NCBI GenBank assembly: GCA_030562195.1
Contig: CM060202.1
Coordinates: 310,001 to 374,000, forward strand
DNA from: Nipponacmea schrenckii
Taxonomy: Eukaryota > Mollusca > Gastropoda > Lottiidae
Direction of reading: 5' to 3'
DNA length: 64,000 nucleotides
Made by a program: the position numbers and the translations under genes. Shown here piece by piece: positions 32,455 through 42,915 of this stretch (positions within the stretch are counted from its first letter, which is position 1; each line of letters opens with the position of its first letter). The notes under the pieces were generated by a model, which saw only the letters and a list, made by a program, of their open reading frames with translations, was not told the origin of the DNA and ran no database searches.

Positions 32455-32710
32455 AAATTCACACATTCAGATAGGTTTCCACAAAATCCAATGTTAATGT
32501 GTATCGTTGGTCAATCGGGGTCAGGCAAAACTCATCTCTTATTTAAGATGTTAACGACACCTCAGTTATTAGATTTTGATTGTCTCTACATTTATACATT
32601 AACTCCAGATCAAGGTTTAGAATTTTTACCGAAAGATGACGTATAGCAAATATTTAACATTTACGAAAACGATGAAGATGAAGAATTACAAAATAACAAA
32701 AATTATAAAT
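32455..32710 (+). pseudogene. FtsK/HerA-type packaging ATPase, truncated, Polinton I
   Basis: Walker A GQSGSGKTHLLFKML is intact, followed by LLDFDCLYIYT and FLPKDDV then a stop. The start codon present in copies H and C (ATGGC(A/T)...) is lost in a small deletion, and the Walker B half is missing. These ATPases pump DNA into capsids. Confidence 0.7.
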
Positions 32711-34010
32711 TACTGTATAAAAGAAAAAAAAAACAACAAATAGAAAATGTTCCTCCTATAGAAAATGATGCACCCCCTGCTATAGAAAATACAAATGAAT
32801 TTATCATAAAATCACTGATTGTGATTATGGGTTATTATTCAATGGTTATAGAATATTGTTCGACCATCGTTACCCTCAATTCAAGATAGAAACCTAACCA
32901 TTTATATATAAATTGACACAAGGATTAATAGATTTGATGAACGGCGGAGACATTGCCCTTGGGGAGTACAATGATTTTTTGATATTTACACTCAGGCAAG
33001 AAAATTTGAAAAAAAAGTTTTACTTTTTCAAAAATTTTGTCTTTCATTATGCATTATGGATACATTTTATTTGGGTTCAGAAATTCAGTGCAAGGTCTAA
33101 TACACATGCATTGGTAAGTCATAGGTAACTGAACATGTGCACAGGAAAGCAATCTTTGTATGAGCTGCTTTGGTTTTTAATACATATTTTAGGTACAATC
33201 CCGGTGTAGGTCGAATCTTCTGACTTTCAACCCGGTTTCCCCTTGTAAGTGATGCAGGTCGGAAGGGCTGATAAGGAAAAGTGTCTCGTTTGGATGGGAC
33301 AATAAACCGAAGCTCCATGTACACGATAAACATCCTTTAGTTGAAGACAGATGAAAATCTATGTGTAGGCTGTCCTGGCAAAATTTCTTTCATTGCACCC
33401 TACAGGGAGTTGCTGTCTACAATCAACCTGAATGAATAACGAAAAATCGCTGACTTGTCTGAACAAAAAAACAAAAAACAGCGGGAATTGTTTACAGCGG
33501 AAGTGAATTCTGTGTCACTTTAAATAGTAACATTCGTCACAAGCCATCAAGCGGGGATTCCCTAAAAACACGACCAGTAACTGAGTCAAGAGAATTGTCG
33601 ACAAAAGTCGCCTATGGCGTTTTGACGTTAAGTTTTTACCGGCGACTAAAGTCGCCTATGGCGCCGAAAGAGTTAAAAAACAGGAGCCATAACAAACAGA
33701 TTGAAATAAGTTGAGCTACACATCAGAACCATGGATGAAGTGGACGAATCGAATGAATATAGAAAAAATAGACGAATTCAATAATTTGGTATCTGGAGAA
33801 GGTATAACGTTTTTATCCGATGATCCCGAATAATTACTTAACAGACTGAATGTACATGTAGTTATCGAAGCCATGAAACATGGACATCAATCTGATTCCA
33901 ATGAAATCCACGCTATCTTAAAAAGATTATTAAAAAAAGGAATAAAAGAAAAAGATGATAATATTCATGTCTAAAAAATCGATGAAGAGTTTTTCATAAT
34001 AAAATAAAAT
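32711..34010 (+). pseudogene. Coil-type late protein, interrupted, Polinton I
   Basis: KKKQQIENVPPIENDAPP, NEFIIKSL and INGGDIALGEYNDF-like text to about 32980 is followed by ~690 bp of foreign DNA. The gene resumes at about 33672 (TNRLK*VELHIRTMDEVDES, SGEGITFLSDDPE, EAMKHGHQSDSNEIHAILKR). Equivalent intact regions are in copies H and C. Function unknown; the family is a conserved Polinton late gene. Confidence 0.55.
32981..33671. mobile_element. Insertion in the coil-type gene of Polinton I
   Basis: Absent from the same gene in copies H and C. The right end reads, on the minus strand, TTAACTCTTTCGGCGCCATA, with AAAGTCGCCTATGGCG occurring twice. The CTTTCGGCGCC end next to TTAA is suggestive of a piggyBac-type end. 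It also includes TCTCGTTTGGATGGGACAAT, a motif of retroelement 3' regions. The left end is not clean. Confidence 0.45.
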
Positions 34011-34079
34011 AAGATTAAGCCTGAATTATGAATGTGAACTCGATCCAAATAAAAGCTATAAGTTAGGACTAAAATATTT

Positions 34080-34612
34080 TTCAGTTTACAATTCCCGAAG
34101 AAATGTCATTTAACAAAATAACCAGTTAAAAATTTCTAAAGACGATGGAAAAACATTTAAGTAACTAACATTATTACCCGGAAGATATAAATATATTTCC
34201 ATCAACGAATATATATCTCAATTTTTTCATAGGGATAAAGCAAATATTGAATTCGAAGGTAATTTAATCTGAACAAAATAAAACTACATTTAAGACCCAA
34301 AGAAGCCGATTTCAATGTAGAAAACTCAATCAATGAATTCTTGGGTTTCGAAAAGAAATTGTACACTCAATCTCCACTTGCTTCCTACAAAGAAAATGTT
34401 GAAAACAAAATCGATATCATCAATATTCATTGCAATTTGGTGGATGGTGGATTTTTCAATAAAAACAAGCATCATTTTCAGTATTCCAATGTTTACAGTT
34501 CCTATCGGTTATCGAATAGGAACAAAACCGTTTCAAACAACATATCTTCCCATCAATACCAAAAGAATTAAAGATATCAATTTAGGCGTGGAAGATATTT
34601 AGATTTTGGCAA
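34080..34612 (+). pseudogene. Penton-like minor capsid protein, Polinton I
   Basis: FNVENSINEFLGFEKKLYTQ, DIINIHCNLVDGGFFNKNK, FTVPIGYRI, TTYLPINT and RYLDFGKEQ occur across two frames. This is the conserved late protein seen complete in copy C (50535-51002) and fits Polinton PX/penton-type single jelly-roll proteins. Frameshifted. Confidence 0.55.
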
Positions 34613-34621
34613 GGAACAAAT

Positions 34622-34938
34622 ATGTATTCAATTATACGTTTCCTCGTCTTCATCCATAATTATGTAATCGTAATCATCGTAATTTTCAACCATATTCAAT
34701 TCATTTTTGTTATTATAGGGATACATAATTCCATTTCTGTTTGGTGGGTTTCTTTTAATCGAATTCAAATTATGTTTGAATACTTTCTTTTGTTTCTCTT
34801 TCGGAATGACCACACCGTCTGTAAAAAAAATTTTCCAAGGTTTATCGAACTCGTTTTCATTATATTCTCCATTGGCTAATTTTAATTAATCTTTCACACT
34901 CAACTTTGTTTTCAGGAAATCTATAAATTGTTTCAAAT
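34622..34938 (-). pseudogene. PolB C-terminal scrap, Polinton I
   Basis: KQKKVFKHNLNSIKRNPPNR and NGIMYPYNNKNELNMVENYD, ending in an acidic tail (MDEDEETYN), match the end of PolB in copy H (41489-41740). Everything upstream of LKLANGE is gone, joined to the fibre-like gene at ~34938. It converges with the penton-like gene, as in copies H and C. Confidence 0.7.
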
Positions 34939-35561
34939 CTAATTTCTGTTTTTAATTCTATCATCTAATTTGGATATTAATGAGGTTAAATTCTGCAACT
35001 GAGTTTTATCAACCACATTAACTAATTGTTGTTGAATATAAGTTTTAATTTCTGTTAGTTTACTTTCATCATTAAGTTTAGTTTCTAGAATGGTTAATTC
35101 CTCTTTTAATCTTTCTTCATTTATACCTGGTTTAATGTTACCTTTCAGTTGTTTAATATCTGATTTTTGCTTTGTAATTTGTTCGTCTAGTTGTGATGTT
35201 AATAAATTTATTCTGTCCATAGAGTTTTATCAACTATATTAGCTAATTATTGTTGATTACTTTCTAGTTTTTTTATGATGTGAGTCTAAAAGTTTTTGAT
35301 GGTTTTCTAATTGGTTTTTACTATCTTTATCTAATACAGTTATTTTTGATGTAAACTTTTATTTGTTTGACTTAAAAAACCTTTATTTATTGCATCTTTT
35401 TTCTGTTGAGATAATCTTAAATTAGTTATTTTGAAATTATTAATATATATATCACCTTGAAGTGTGTCTCCAGTTTAATCTACAAAATATGGTTTAAATT
35501 TCTTAATCGATGATGCAGGAGCTTCATTCTTTAAGTTTCCTAAACCAAATTTATTGGCCAT
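34939..35561 (-). pseudogene. Fibre-like protein with coiled coil, Polinton I
   Basis: Starts MANKFGLGNLKNEAPASSIK, one in-frame TAA, then TGDTLQGDIYINNFKITNLR and KKDAINKGFL. The GDT...GDI...NNxKITNL...DAINKG block recurs at the shaft base of phage and adintovirus fibres. The rest is a long heptad region (LTSQLDEQITKQKSDIKQLK, LQNLTSLISKLDDRIKN). It implies a trimeric receptor-binding spike stalk (inference). Several stops. Confidence 0.6.
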
Positions 35562-35747
35562 ATTTTTAAACAAGAATATTATTTGTTCAAACGGCTTGCC
35601 TAAACTTTATTGATATAATACCCAAAGTGAAAGTTGACCAAAAAATTTATCCCCTGGTTTTTGAATTTGAAAAGTGGAATATTTGATCGGACCATAATTC
35701 AAATCAATTATTTCTTTAGTTGGATCTAATCCATACGAATCGAAAAG
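35562..35747 (-). pseudogene. Adenain-like cysteine protease, C-terminal half, Polinton I
   Basis: DSYGLDPTKEIIDLNYGPIK then QIQKPGDKFFGQLSLWVLYQ. Polinton/adenovirus-type maturation proteases have the acidic residue in DSYG and the nucleophile in a (F)CGQLSLYVL block. Here the Cys position is Phe (codon TTT, one base from TGT). The N-terminal half with the His lies beyond the Pearl insertion at 37918-38110. Confidence 0.75.
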
Positions 35748-37917
35748 ATAGCTTGCCAGGCAAGGTAACATACGCCCACTGGCAGCATTGAATTTGAAAA
35801 ATAAATTGAGCAATGACTCAAAAACATTCACTAAATGGATATTGAAGTCAAGTGCAAAAACTCAAAAATAATTCATTGAAAAACTGTCAAATTCAAACTT
35901 GACTGAGGTCTAATCAATTCCTATGCTCACACCAAGTTTCATGAAAATCCTCTGAAAATTGGAGGATTTATTGCATCGAAACTAAAATTTTGACAAGATT
36001 TCACTACGTCAAGGGCAATAACTCAAAAACTGTTCATCAAAAAAATTGCCAAATTCAAACTCGACTGTTGTCTTATCAATTCCAATGCTCACACCAAGTT
36101 TCATCAAAATCCATTGAAAATTATAGCTTCTCTTGAACCCACAATAAAATTTTGACGCAATCTTGCTAAGTCAAGGGCAATAACTAAAAAACTGTTCATC
36201 GAAAATCTTTAAATTTGAACTTGACCGTCGTCTTCTATTCTGTCTACAACAAATATAGAGGCAGGGGCAATATCTCCAAAACTGTTTATCGCAAAATCGT
36301 ACTTGACTGTCGTCTTATCAATTCCAATGCTCACACCAAGTTTCATTAAAATCCATAGATAATTGTAGCTTCTATAGTGTCTACAGAAAATGAATTTTTA
36401 CGCAATTTTACTTAGACAAGGGCAATTACTCATACATCAAAAAATAGTCAAATTTGAACCTGACCACCGCCTTATCAATTCCAATGTTCATACCAAGTTT
36501 CATTCAAATGCATTGAAAATTGTAGCTTCTTTTGCATCAACAATAAATTTTGACGTGATGTAATTAAGTCAAGGGCAATAACTCAAAAACACTTCATCGA
36601 AAAATCTTCAAATTCGAAGTTGACCACTGTCTTATCAATTCCAATGCTCACACCAAGTTTCATTAAAATCCATTGAAAATTGTACCGGAGCTTCTTTTGT
36701 GTCTACAACAAATATAGAGGCAGGGGCAATAACTCAAAAACTGTTTATCGAAAAATCGTCCAAATCGAACTTGACTGCCGTCTTATCAATACCAATGCTC
36801 ATACCAAGTTTCATTAAAATCCATAGAAAATTGTAGCTTCTATAGTGTCTACAACAAATGTTGATGGACCGACAGATCGGCAGACTGATGGACAGGGGCA
36901 ACGACAATATACGTGCACATATTCATGTGGGCTTATAAAAATCTGTTCATTCGATAATTTCCATACATGCATACTAAATTTCATTAAGATTGGATAAAAA
37001 CTTTAGCCTCTATCGTGGATACAACCCAAATTTGACGCGTTTTTACTAAGTCAAGGGCAATAACTCAAAATCCGTTCATTCGATAATTGCCATTTTTGAA
37101 CTTGACCGAGATATCATCAATATATACATGTATACCAAGTTTCGTTAATATGGGATAAAAACTGTAGCCTCTATCGTGGAAACAACCCAAATTTGACGCG
37201 TTTTTACTAAGTCAAGGGCAATAACTCAAAACCCCTTCATTCGATAATTTCCATTTTCGAACTTGACCGAGATATCATCAATATATACATGTAAACCAAG
37301 TTTCATTCAGATCGGATAAAAACTGAAGCTTCTATAGTGTCTACAACAAATGTTGATGGACCGACAGATCGGCAGACCGACGGACAGGGGCAACGACAAT
37401 ATACGTACACATATTCATGTGGGCGTATAAAAATCTGTTCATTCGATAATTTCCATACATGCATAATAAGTTTCATTAAGATTGGATAAAAACTTTAGCC
37501 TCTATCGTGGATACAACCCAAATTTGACGCGTTTTTACTAAGTCAAGGGCAATAACTCAAAACCCCTTCATTCGATAATTTCCATTTTCGAACTTGACCG
37601 AGATATAATCAATATATACATGTAAACCAAGTTTCATTAAGATCGGATAAAAACTGTAGCTTCTATTGTGGATATAACCCAAATTTGACGTGTTTTTACT
37701 AAGTCAAGTGCAATAACTCAAAAACCGTTCATGCGATAATTTCCATTTTCGAACTTGATCGAGATATCATCAATATATACATGTATACCAAGTTTCATTA
37801 AGATCGGATAAAAACTGTAGCCGCTATCGTGGATACAACAAATGTGGACGGACCGACGAACGGACGGACAGGGGCGACGGCAATATACGTCCACATTTCC
37901 ATTTGGGCGTATAAAAA
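35748..37917. mobile_element. Pearl-like element inserted in the protease gene
   Basis: Start GATAGCTTGCCAGGCAAGG, end GGGCGTATAAAAA. About a dozen monomers (CCAATGCTCACACCAAGTTT; TCAAGGGCAATAACTC). Internal copies of the right-end block (CGACAATATACGT, ATTCATGTGGGC, TATAAAAATCTGTTC) at ~36905 and ~37395 show serial duplication. Host coding sequence continues on both sides with AA before and TA after: insertion between A and T without duplication, as for Helitrons. Confidence 0.8.
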
Positions 37918-38110
37918 TACATTGAATCCGCTTTGAATAACGCAGAATGATGAACGCCTTTTTGATCTGATGTGTGGATATTAGTTATAGTAAGAACTTT
38001 GTTTTATTTTTAAGAGATGATATTTCATCGCGCATGCAATAGTAAAAAGGATTTATGTTTAATTCTTCTGCCCACCGCATTAACTGAAAATTTGTGGTAG
38101 TGTCTGTTCC
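37918..38110 (-). pseudogene. Adenain-like cysteine protease, N-terminal half, Polinton I
   Basis: QLMRWAEELNINPFYYCMRD then EI and KNKTKFLL, ending with a region corresponding to the catalytic His segment (HHSALF-like, frameshifted). FNL...PFYYCMRDEI is the conserved start of Polinton proteases. The Pearl element follows. Confidence 0.65.
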
Positions 38111-38757
38111 GTATCTTTGCAAGAATTCTTCCAAAGTAATCATTTTTTTTTTTAAATTCAGTTTTTTGTAGTTCGTTTTGATAAAATCTACCCACTATTT
38201 CTTCGCCGTGTAAATCTACTAAACTGTATGTTGGTGGTGAAGTGTTATTAACTTTATCAATAATGAAAATTTCATTTGTCCATTTGTAGATGAATAGATT
38301 TTGTTATTTTATTCCTCGAAGACAATGGGTAATATTTTCAACCATTTTTGAGATTTCAATTCTGTGAACTTTTTGAATAATTCGTTTTTCGGAGTTCTGT
38401 TAAATCTCTCGATTACTACAGCTTTACCTTCGTTATACGTGCTGTAAAATTCAAACTCTAGAGAATTTCAAGTTCATATTATGAAACTATTTTCCTTGAT
38501 ACCAACAACATTTTTGGTTTTCTATGTTTCATTATTGTTTCAAATTCTTTTTTTAACAGTCAGACCTGTTTTGTTTTTTAGGGGAATAACCCAAGCGTAT
38601 CTTGTATATAAATATATAACTGTTAAACAATATTTATAACCTCTTTCTGGGGTATATGAATAAAATCTGCTGACCATATATCGTCTTTGGCTAATACTTT
38701 AACTTTAAAAAAGTATTTAGTTTTTCTGAATTCTTTATGAATTTCATCTGCTATTCC
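38111..38757 (-). pseudogene. Retroviral-type (rve) integrase with chromodomain-like tail, Polinton I
   Basis: IADEIHKEFRKTKYFFKVKV then KDDIWSADFIHIPQKE holds the first catalytic Asp (WSAD). In another frame YARYAW-type IYLYTRYAWVIPLKNKTG follows. The second Asp region is disrupted. YNEGKAVVIERFNRTPKNEL carries the catalytic Glu. The C terminus NNTSPPTYSLVDLHGEEIVG then RFYQNELQKTEF matches the chromodomain-like tail of Polinton integrases. Frameshifts and stops at 38623 and 38320. Confidence 0.8.
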
Positions 38758-39144
38758 CATACCCAATTTCATTTTTGATTTTAATAATCTTATGATTAAT
38801 GCTCTTTCAACTTTTTCTCTAAAAGTGGGATTTGGAATGGATTCTAATTCTTTAATCATTTGTTCGTCTGCTTCGTGTCGAAATTGCAGGTCTTCATTTC
38901 TCTAAAGTTTGTCGTGTTTAAATGCCGCAGCATCTACTCTGTTAACGGGTTCTACGCCTGGTTCCGGATTACCATTTTCATCCAGTCGTAAATCGAACCT
39001 AGCTCCCGGACCAGTGTAATTATGATCCAGTAGATGTTTCTCGCCTTTATATTTAGCCAACGGGAAACCGGGAAGTTTCCTTAAAGATTTTTGAATGTCT
39101 CCCGACCTGATATAACTCGTCGACTGCACGTTTATTAAAGACAT
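38740..39144 (-). pseudogene. Parvovirus-VP1-like phospholipase A2 protein, Polinton I
   Basis: Starts MSLINVQSTSYIRSGDIQ. NYTGPGARFDLRLDENGNPE matches the Ca-binding YxGPG loop, and RVDAAAFKHD carries the catalytic HD pair of viral PLA2-like domains (known in parvoviruses and adintovirus/Polinton elements). A single in-frame TAG (38904-38906) follows the HDKL motif, after which the same frame continues (RHEADEQMIKELESIPNP, RLLKSKMKLGMG) and passes straight into the integrase. The first 50 bp lie in the terminal inverted repeat. Confidence 0.75.
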
Positions 39145-39896
39145 TTTTTTTAGTAACATATTTTACGAATCGCTTACATTATTACGCCAAGGTAGACTTA
39201 AGAAAAAATCTTAACAAGCTGCAAATCTAATCCATTTTACAGTTAGAGGTGCTGTATAATAAGCATACCCTGCCCCATGCGCATTGACTGCGTGTTTTAT
39301 TTAAAGTTAATTAAAAAGGGAATTGCTTCGTAGTACATTCAGATTTACGGCACCCAATGCCAAGGAAATCTGCAAATTTAATCCATTTTACAGTTAGAGG
39401 TGCTGTATAATAAGCATTCCCTGCTGCAAATCTACCCCATGCGCATTGACTGCATGGTTTATTTAAAGTTTATTAAAAAGGGGATTGCTTCGTAGTACAT
39501 TCAGATTTACGGCACCCAATGCCAAGGAAATAGAGATGTTGACAATCCACGGTATTATTTTACCTTCGATGTGGACGACGGTTATTTCATATATTAACCT
39601 ATGGACGAATCTATCGGAAAAATGGGGCTAATAGTGAAAAAGAAACATATTTTTCCTTGGATTGTAAGTTAGATATAGACCTCAAATCCCTCGGTTAATA
39701 TTCGAAAAAAAATGTCTCGGGCAAGCTCTCGACATTATTTCGCATTTTAACCTCGTATCGGTCTATATCTTATGCTAAAGGGATATTAATTACTTATACA
39801 TATAAACATACTATAAATCTAATTAAGGAATATACCCTGCTGTAAATCTAGTGCATGCGCATTGAGTGCCGGAAATCTGAATTGACTTATACTACT
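39094..39896 (-). repeat. Right terminal inverted repeat of Polinton I
   Basis: About 0.8 kb versus 0.5 kb on the left. The excess is largely a tandem duplication of a ~165-bp unit (39205-39367 and 39368-39535; each has TCCATTTTACAGTTAGAGGT and GTACATTCAGATTTACGGCA) plus 39540-39780, which has no left counterpart. Confidence 0.85.
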
Positions 39897-39902
39897 AGGA
39901 CA
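39897..39902. repeat. 6-bp target site duplication, right copy
   Basis: AGGACA, identical to 28370-28375. Confidence 0.9.
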
Positions 39903-41740
39903 TGTCGATCAAAAACAATTAACGTTAGTTGCTCATGACGGTAGCAGTTTTGATAATTGGGTTATCATTAATAATATGAAGAAATTAACTCATTGTCCTC
40001 TCAAAACCACCAGAGGCCTACTTCGTTTACCCAATCTAATCCATTCACAGAAAAGTCATTACAGAAAAAATGGAATAATGGAAAGAAGTTTATCAACGAT
40101 AACAATTATCTTCAAAAATTAAATTTCACCTGCTCGTATCAACATTTAGCGATAAGTTTAATAGATTGGGGAAAATCAATACCAATGAATTTAAGAAAGA
40201 TCAATTTAAACATCGCGTCTATAAACGAATCAAATTGCTAGGCCTGAAGAGAATAATGGGAACCTTATGCTGAAAGAGATACCGTATGTTTAGGCGTGTG
40301 TTTGATCAAATACAATCAGGTTATGACAACTATGATAGAACAAAGTGTTCTAAATATTTTAACAGCCCCCGCATCATCTGTATAAAGGAGAAAAAGTATA
40401 TTCTCACGTCGATCCGTTCATCAGACATTATGTCAGACGTTCCGTCATGGGGGTAGAGTTTCTGCAAACATAATGAAATTCACTTCGGATAAATTAGATG
40501 AAGTATGTGAAGTACTACAACATCTTTTAAATACCACTGATTCCGACATCATCGAGTTATTTAAAAAATACCAAAAGTCTAATGTTGATTTAAAAGAAGA
40601 GTTGAAGAAAATCACTTGTTCGAAATTTGACGCTAACGGACTTTATGCTTCTGCTATGTGTGATGGGGAATACCCGAAAGCTGAATCGGCTAGAGTTTTA
40701 AAAGAATCTGAAAAGGCAGAATTTGTTAAGCTTTTCAATAAACGACAATTTAGACCGAGGTGTGATCGGTTTGGTTTGAATATCCCAAAAATATCTTTTT
40801 TCAACCCATACCAGCCAAATAACTTATATAGAGAATGGTCAAACGAAATCTGGTGATAAGATAAGATTCAGAAATGGGTTTTGTAATGACGTTCCCACTT
40901 CTGTGGACATACAGGAAATCGTTCGAGCTGGTGGAAGGGTTATCAAAATATTTGATGGAATAGTCTCCAAACACCTCCTTTTAAAGACAATGTTTTAACT
41001 TTAAAGGAAAAAAGAAACGAATATCAAAAACAGGAAAATGTAGTCGGCAACGATTGTATGAAATTATTGGCCACTTCTTTGTATGGTAAAACTGTTCAGA
41101 AAGATATGGATACAGAATTTCATTTTTGAACCAACTCCGAGTCATTTGGGTTCCTTCATCTTAGCACCTAGCAAAAGAATAATGAATTATTTCATTCATG
41201 TTATTTACGGTTTTAGAAAACCAGAAATATATTAGACTGACACCGATAGCTTATACATATCAGATAAGAATTGGGATAATTTAGAACAAGCAGGCTTATC
41301 TTCTGAAACGGAATACGGAAAAGAGAAGAATGATTACGGGGATGGTGGTATAATATTCGGTTTATATTTGGCTCAAAAAGTCAAATACAATATCATCCTG
41401 ACTTCTAACGGAGACTTGGTGGAAAAGAAAACTTTTAAAGGATATACGAAAACAAAGTTGAGTGTGGAAGATTATTTAAAATTAGCCAATGGAGAAGACA
41501 TTGAAAACGAGTTCGTTAAACCTTGGACAAAAAGTTTTTACAGACGGTGTGGTCATTCTGAAAGAGAAACAAAAGAAAGTATTTGAACATAATTTGAATT
41601 CGATTATAAGAAAATCACCAAACAGAAATGGAATTATGTATCCCTATAATAACGAAGATGATGTGAATATGGTTGAAAATTACGAATTCGATGATAACGA
41701 TTACATAATTATGGATGAAGATGAGGAAACGTGTAATTGA
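39903..41740 (+). pseudogene. DNA polymerase B, C-terminal half, Polinton H
   Basis: Continues the gene broken at 28375. Exonuclease block LVAHDGSSFDNWVIINN (ExoII-like) is followed by several frames, then CSKFDANGLYASAMCDGEYP (motif A). Motif B reads KLLATSLYGKTVQKD, where copy C has KLLGNSLYGKT, so the conserved Asn is replaced. Motif C is TDTDSLYISDK, with a TAG just before it. The end PNRNGIMYPYNNEDD plus an acidic tail stops at 41740. It converges on the penton-like gene. Clearly non-functional. Confidence 0.85.
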
Positions 41741-41749
41741 ATACATATT

Positions 41750-42192
41750 TCTTCCTCGCCAAAATCTAAATATCTTCCACGTCTTTTATATCTAAATTGA
41801 TATCTTTAATACCTGTGGTATTGCTTGAAAGATAGTTGTTTTTCTACTATTCGATAACCGATTGGAACTGTAAACGTTGGAATACTGAAAATGATTTGTG
41901 GTTTGTTTTTATTGAAAAATCCACCATCCACCAAATTGCAATGAAGATTGATGATATCGATTTTGTTTTCAATATTTGCTTTGTAGGGAGCAAGTGTAAA
42001 TTGGGTATACCATTTCTTTTCGAAACCCAAGAATTCATTGATTGAATTTTCTACATTGAAATCTACTTGATGTTTAGGTCTCAAATTTGGTTTTATTTTG
42101 TTCAAATTTAAATTACCTTCGAATTTAATATTTGGTCTATCACTATGACTTCCAACAAATTGAGATATATTTATTGATGGAAACATATTCAT
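41750..42192 (-). pseudogene. Penton-like minor capsid protein, Polinton H
   Basis: MNMFPSINISQFVGSHSDRP, FNVENSINEFLGFEKKWYTQ, LAPYKANIENKIDIINLHCN, GGFFNKNK, FTVPIGYRIVE, then a frameshift before RYLDFGEEEIC. It corresponds to 50535-51002 in copy C. The single jelly-roll penton assignment rests on position and on resemblance to Polinton PX-type proteins. Confidence 0.6.
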
Positions 42193-42915
42193 AACTTCCT
42201 GGTTTTAATGTTAGTAATTTAAATGTATTTCCATCGTCTTTAGAAATTTTCAGTTTGTTCTTCTATTCACTGACATTTCTTATGGAATTGTAAACTGAAA
42301 AATATATTAGTTCTCACTTGTAGCTTTTCTTTGGATCGAGTTCACATTGATAATCTAGGGTTAATCTTATTTTCGAGGTTTTGGATGTTATTATGAAAAA
42401 CTCTTCATCCATTTTTTAAAACATGAATATTATCATCTTTTTATGTTATTCCTTTTTCTAATAATCTTTTTTTCGATGGAATCAGATTGATGTCCATGTT
42501 TCATGGGTTAAATTACCTTCGAATTCAATATTTGCTTTATCCCTATGAAAAAATTGAGATATATATTCGCTGATGGAAATATATTCATAACCTCCGGGTA
42601 ATAATGTTAGTTACTTAAATTTTTTCCATCGTCTTTAGAAATTTTTAGCTGGTTATTTTGTTAAATGACATTTCTTAGGGAATTGTAAACTGAAAAATAT
42701 TTTAGTCCTAACTTGTAGCTTTTATTTGGATCGAGTTCACATCATAATTCAGGGTTAATCTTATTTTCGAGGATTTGGATGTTATTATGAAAAACTCTTC
42801 CTCGATTTTTTAAAACATGAATATTATTATCTTTTTCTATTATTCCTTTTTCTAATAATCTTTTTAAGATAGCATGGATTTCATTGGAATCAGATTGATG
42901 TCCATGTTTCATGGC
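42109..42915. repeat. ~400-bp tandem duplication in Polinton H
   Basis: AAATTACCTTCGAATTTAAT at 42109 and AAATTACCTTCGAATTCAAT at 42509 begin two diverged copies, each running through the penton 5' end and coil-gene 3' end to GATGTCCATGTTTCATGG. The copies differ at many sites, so the duplication is not recent. Confidence 0.75.

Larger units (their letters stand above)
28376..39896. mobile_element. Nested Polinton/Maverick (copy I), complete ends
   Basis: An 11,521-bp element starting AGTAGTATAAGT and ending with its complement ACTTATACTACT (AG...CT, as in Polintons), bounded by the AGGACA duplication. Plus-strand genes: an unrecognised early gene, small virion protein, MCP, minor protein, ATPase, coil protein, penton-like. 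Minus-strand: PolB scrap, fibre-like, protease, integrase, PLA2-like. Most of PolB is deleted and a Pearl element splits the protease. It sits inside PolB of copy H. Confidence 0.9.

Noticed and set aside
33097..33333. 78-codon minus ORF as a possible piggyBac transposase end
   Set aside because: No DDD motif or Cys-rich finger is present; only the end sequence of the insertion is suggestive.
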